DNA of 64,000 nucleotides, taken from positions 496,001-560,000 of the forward strand of contig JAUFSD010000003.1 of assembly GCA_033030425.1 (NCBI GenBank). The letters are read 5' to 3'. Position numbers and translations under genes: made by a program. The stretch's first letter is position 1. Each line of letters begins with the position of its first letter. The notes beneath the pieces are model-generated. The model did no database searches, was not told where the DNA came from, and worked only from the letters and a program-made list of their open reading frames with translations. This DNA is from Verpa conica. Taxonomy: Eukaryota > Ascomycota > Pezizomycetes > Pezizales > Morchellaceae. Below are positions 61,990 through 64,000 of the stretch, in pieces.

Positions 61990-64000
61990 TTGCGGATTGA
62001 GGTCTACAGGGTTTGTAGGGTAGGATTGTACAATATGCAATTAGGTGTTGTTTTGTTAATGATTTAAAAGCAGAAAATTATTTGGGTTAGGTGATTTTTT
62101 CCTGTAGTGGCTATTCTGCTACTGTGGAAACGAGTAGACAGTCTCTGGTCTAGCCCCCAATACACCTAGAATTTCTACAGTAATTTCGTGTTTTGGGTGG
62201 TGCCTCTTCTGGGTATAGTGTCTTGGGAAATAACTATTCCCAACATTAGAAGTTTGTTAACTTTTCCTTCCTTACTACGGCGTATTGTAGCCCGTATAAC
62301 CTCTAGTATTTCTTTTAAAGCTACTAATTATACAGTACGGGAAAGCGGGGGTGTTTTTGGTATGGCATTGGTGCGGTGTTCTAGAGAATGCTAGATTAAG
62401 TTGACTGTGTTACAGGACTTTTTGACCAACTTTGTAGCACTTCCAACTTAAAACCGCATTTCCCATCGATGTGGTAGTGAAAACACCCCTCTTTCCGCTA
62501 TTGTATAGTTAATCAAAACCCAGCTGTAAAACTTGTAGAACGTGAGGGAATAGAGAGAAGTGTGTAGAAATTAAGAGTGGCGTTTTCACATGTGGTTTAT
62601 CTTCCGATTATATCAAATAACATCATCTTCTTTGTAATATATGTATCTTCATAATGGATCACTCGGCTCTTTCCTTTGTACTCTTGTGGTAAATAGAAAG
62701 CACGATAGTCTATTGCTGCCTTAGGAGCGTACTCCTACTCCTATATATCCTCCATATCGGGCCGTGGTCGGCCCGCTGTGGAGGTCTCGCCGAAATCACA
62801 AGGTGAAGATCCGGGCTATTTAGGAAGATCTACAACAACTCTTAACCGACCTCTAGACAAGAAAGCCGGTTGTAACCAATAGAAATTTGAAATCTTTCCT
62901 CACGATCTGAAGTACTTTCAGCCATGACTCTAAAGAGTATGTTAGCTAAATTACTAGACTTTTCTACAGGACTTTAATCTGTAAGGTTGTTGGGCGTTAA
63001 CTCTCACTAATAGCTGTACTTTAGAAGAGTAGGTATCCTAAATGGAAAGAGCCATTCCCTCCTCCCTCTTCCTCCAAATACGTAGATGAAATTCCCGCCA
63101 TGCGTTTAAGCTATTATTCACTAATGGTTGCTAGCCCCCACGGTAGCTGATAATTTCCACCAATAATCCTACTATAACAGTCGCTCCAGTCACTCCATAG
63201 CGCTTACTGTCATCCTTCGTCAACTATTTCATCTCTATGAGGCTCTACCTCCCCCTGAGCATTAAAAGAAGAAAGCGATTAATCTTCAATTCCGACATTT
63301 CAACCACGCCGTTAGCAATAAAAAAAACCTTGCCATTCCCAATACAGAGGTGACTATCCCCCACCTGTTCTACGTTCATGCTGCCAAAAAGACTATCACT
63401 TGGACTCGGTCAAAGCTTTCTAGCCGCCCCTACCGAAATGTATCTGGTGTCTAGTATTGTCTTACTCTTTCAGAATATCACTCAAGGTAGAAAGGTTAAC
63501 ACCTCACATGTTTATAAAGGGAAATTAAAGAGTGGTTGAGGGTATATGAACCTGTTCAAAATATCTGCTAACCACCATAGAAGCTTCTCATTTATACCTA
63601 AATCTTTAGTGGTCAAGAGTGCTAATTAGATTACCCCACAAGTACTAGTAGGCCTATTATTTAAAAACTCAAGCAGAAATATCTATCAATTTAGGGGATA
63701 AGGTATCATATATGTACTGATAGACCTGGCTCCCGAATTTAAGCCACTTACTCTATGTAAATTGACCGACTAGTGACAGTTGCTACCCAATCACAAGTGC
63801 TGTCTCATTTCTAGCCCTTATTGGCATTTGCACCAAGATTCATACCTTACACAGTCGAGTAAACTTCACTTTCTGAGGATGGAGAGATAGGTATTGTATT
63901 ATTACTGTTTGGGAGAGGGTGGCTAAGGTAGGATGGTAGTTACCCTACCGACTAACAAACCGAGTGACCGCCAGTGAACAATCAGCTAAATACGTGTATA
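61990..64000. other. VPS53 3' region and unannotated sequence
   Basis: No gene recognised. A weak inverted repeat of about 17 bp (gtgaaaac[a/g]cc[c/a]ctctt) lies at 62476-62494 and, inverted, at about 62574-62592, perhaps an old short MITE. A 15-nt match to the start of animal 5.8S rRNA at 62655-62669 was rejected. Confidence 0.4.

Noticed and set aside
62655..62669. 15-nt identity to the start of animal 5.8S rRNA (tggatcactcggctc)
   Set aside because: Fungal 5.8S begins differently, and the match does not continue into the conserved gatgaagaacgc region. Treated as chance.
63261..63453. 64-codon plus-strand open stretch
   Set aside because: No ATG in context, no motif and no splice partner. 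Not distinguishable from chance.

Overview
The window looks like nuclear DNA of a filamentous ascomycete (Pezizomycotina). Protein-coding genes are split by short introns (mostly 48-104 nt) with GTANGT-like donors and CTAAC-like branch points. The gene set includes a class III chitin synthase, Vps53, an Opy2-type HOG anchor, and degenerate F-box/ankyrin and HNH_2-type genes of the kind that are expanded in such fungi. Long gene-poor stretches with small TA-flanked inverted-repeat elements suggest a repeat-tolerant genome, perhaps a Pezizomycete; that placement is inference.

Layout. 1-14 kb: a possible small gene (minus, 1.2-1.6 kb), an F-box protein (plus), GUF1/LepA mitochondrial EF4 (minus, 7 exons with a 19-nt microexon), an intronless alpha/beta hydrolase (plus) and a class III chitin synthase (minus, 6 exons). 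14-28 kb: a gene desert holding a decayed HNH_2-domain gene (18.5-19.4 kb) and two MITE-like elements (20.5 and 23.7 kb). 28-29.5 kb: an Opy2-like membrane anchor. 29.5-37 kb: sparse, with a decayed F-box/ankyrin gene (32.3-33.2 kb), an Emi1-like twin-CX9C protein (33.5 kb), a perfect 28-bp palindrome beside a tRNA-promoter-like stretch (35.4-35.6 kb) and a small Rpa14-like gene (36 kb). 37.3-42.2 kb: one 1548-residue disordered protein assembled from four exons. 42.2-48.6 kb: no gene recognised. 48.6-62 kb: a compact housekeeping block with an uncharacterised 496-residue protein, RBX1/HRT1, PHA2 (prephenate dehydratase), SUP45/eRF1, UAP1/QRI1 (UDP-GlcNAc pyrophosphorylase), a small two-exon gene of 95 residues, and VPS53. 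62-64 kb: no gene recognised.

The housekeeping genes do not form one pathway. They cover mitochondrial translation (GUF1), translation termination (SUP45), cullin-RING ubiquitin ligation (RBX1), phenylalanine synthesis (PHA2), osmostress signalling (OPY2) and GARP tethering (VPS53). UAP1 and the chitin synthase are both in chitin biosynthesis but lie over 40 kb apart, and I read that as coincidence. Exon boundaries were found by hand from splice motifs and checked for reading-phase agreement. No database search was possible, so family names rest on recognised motifs.

I found no clear new system. The most interesting items are the GUF1 microexon encoding the P-loop, the small hidden gene just upstream of UAP1, the two decayed gene-family members, and the MITE-like elements.
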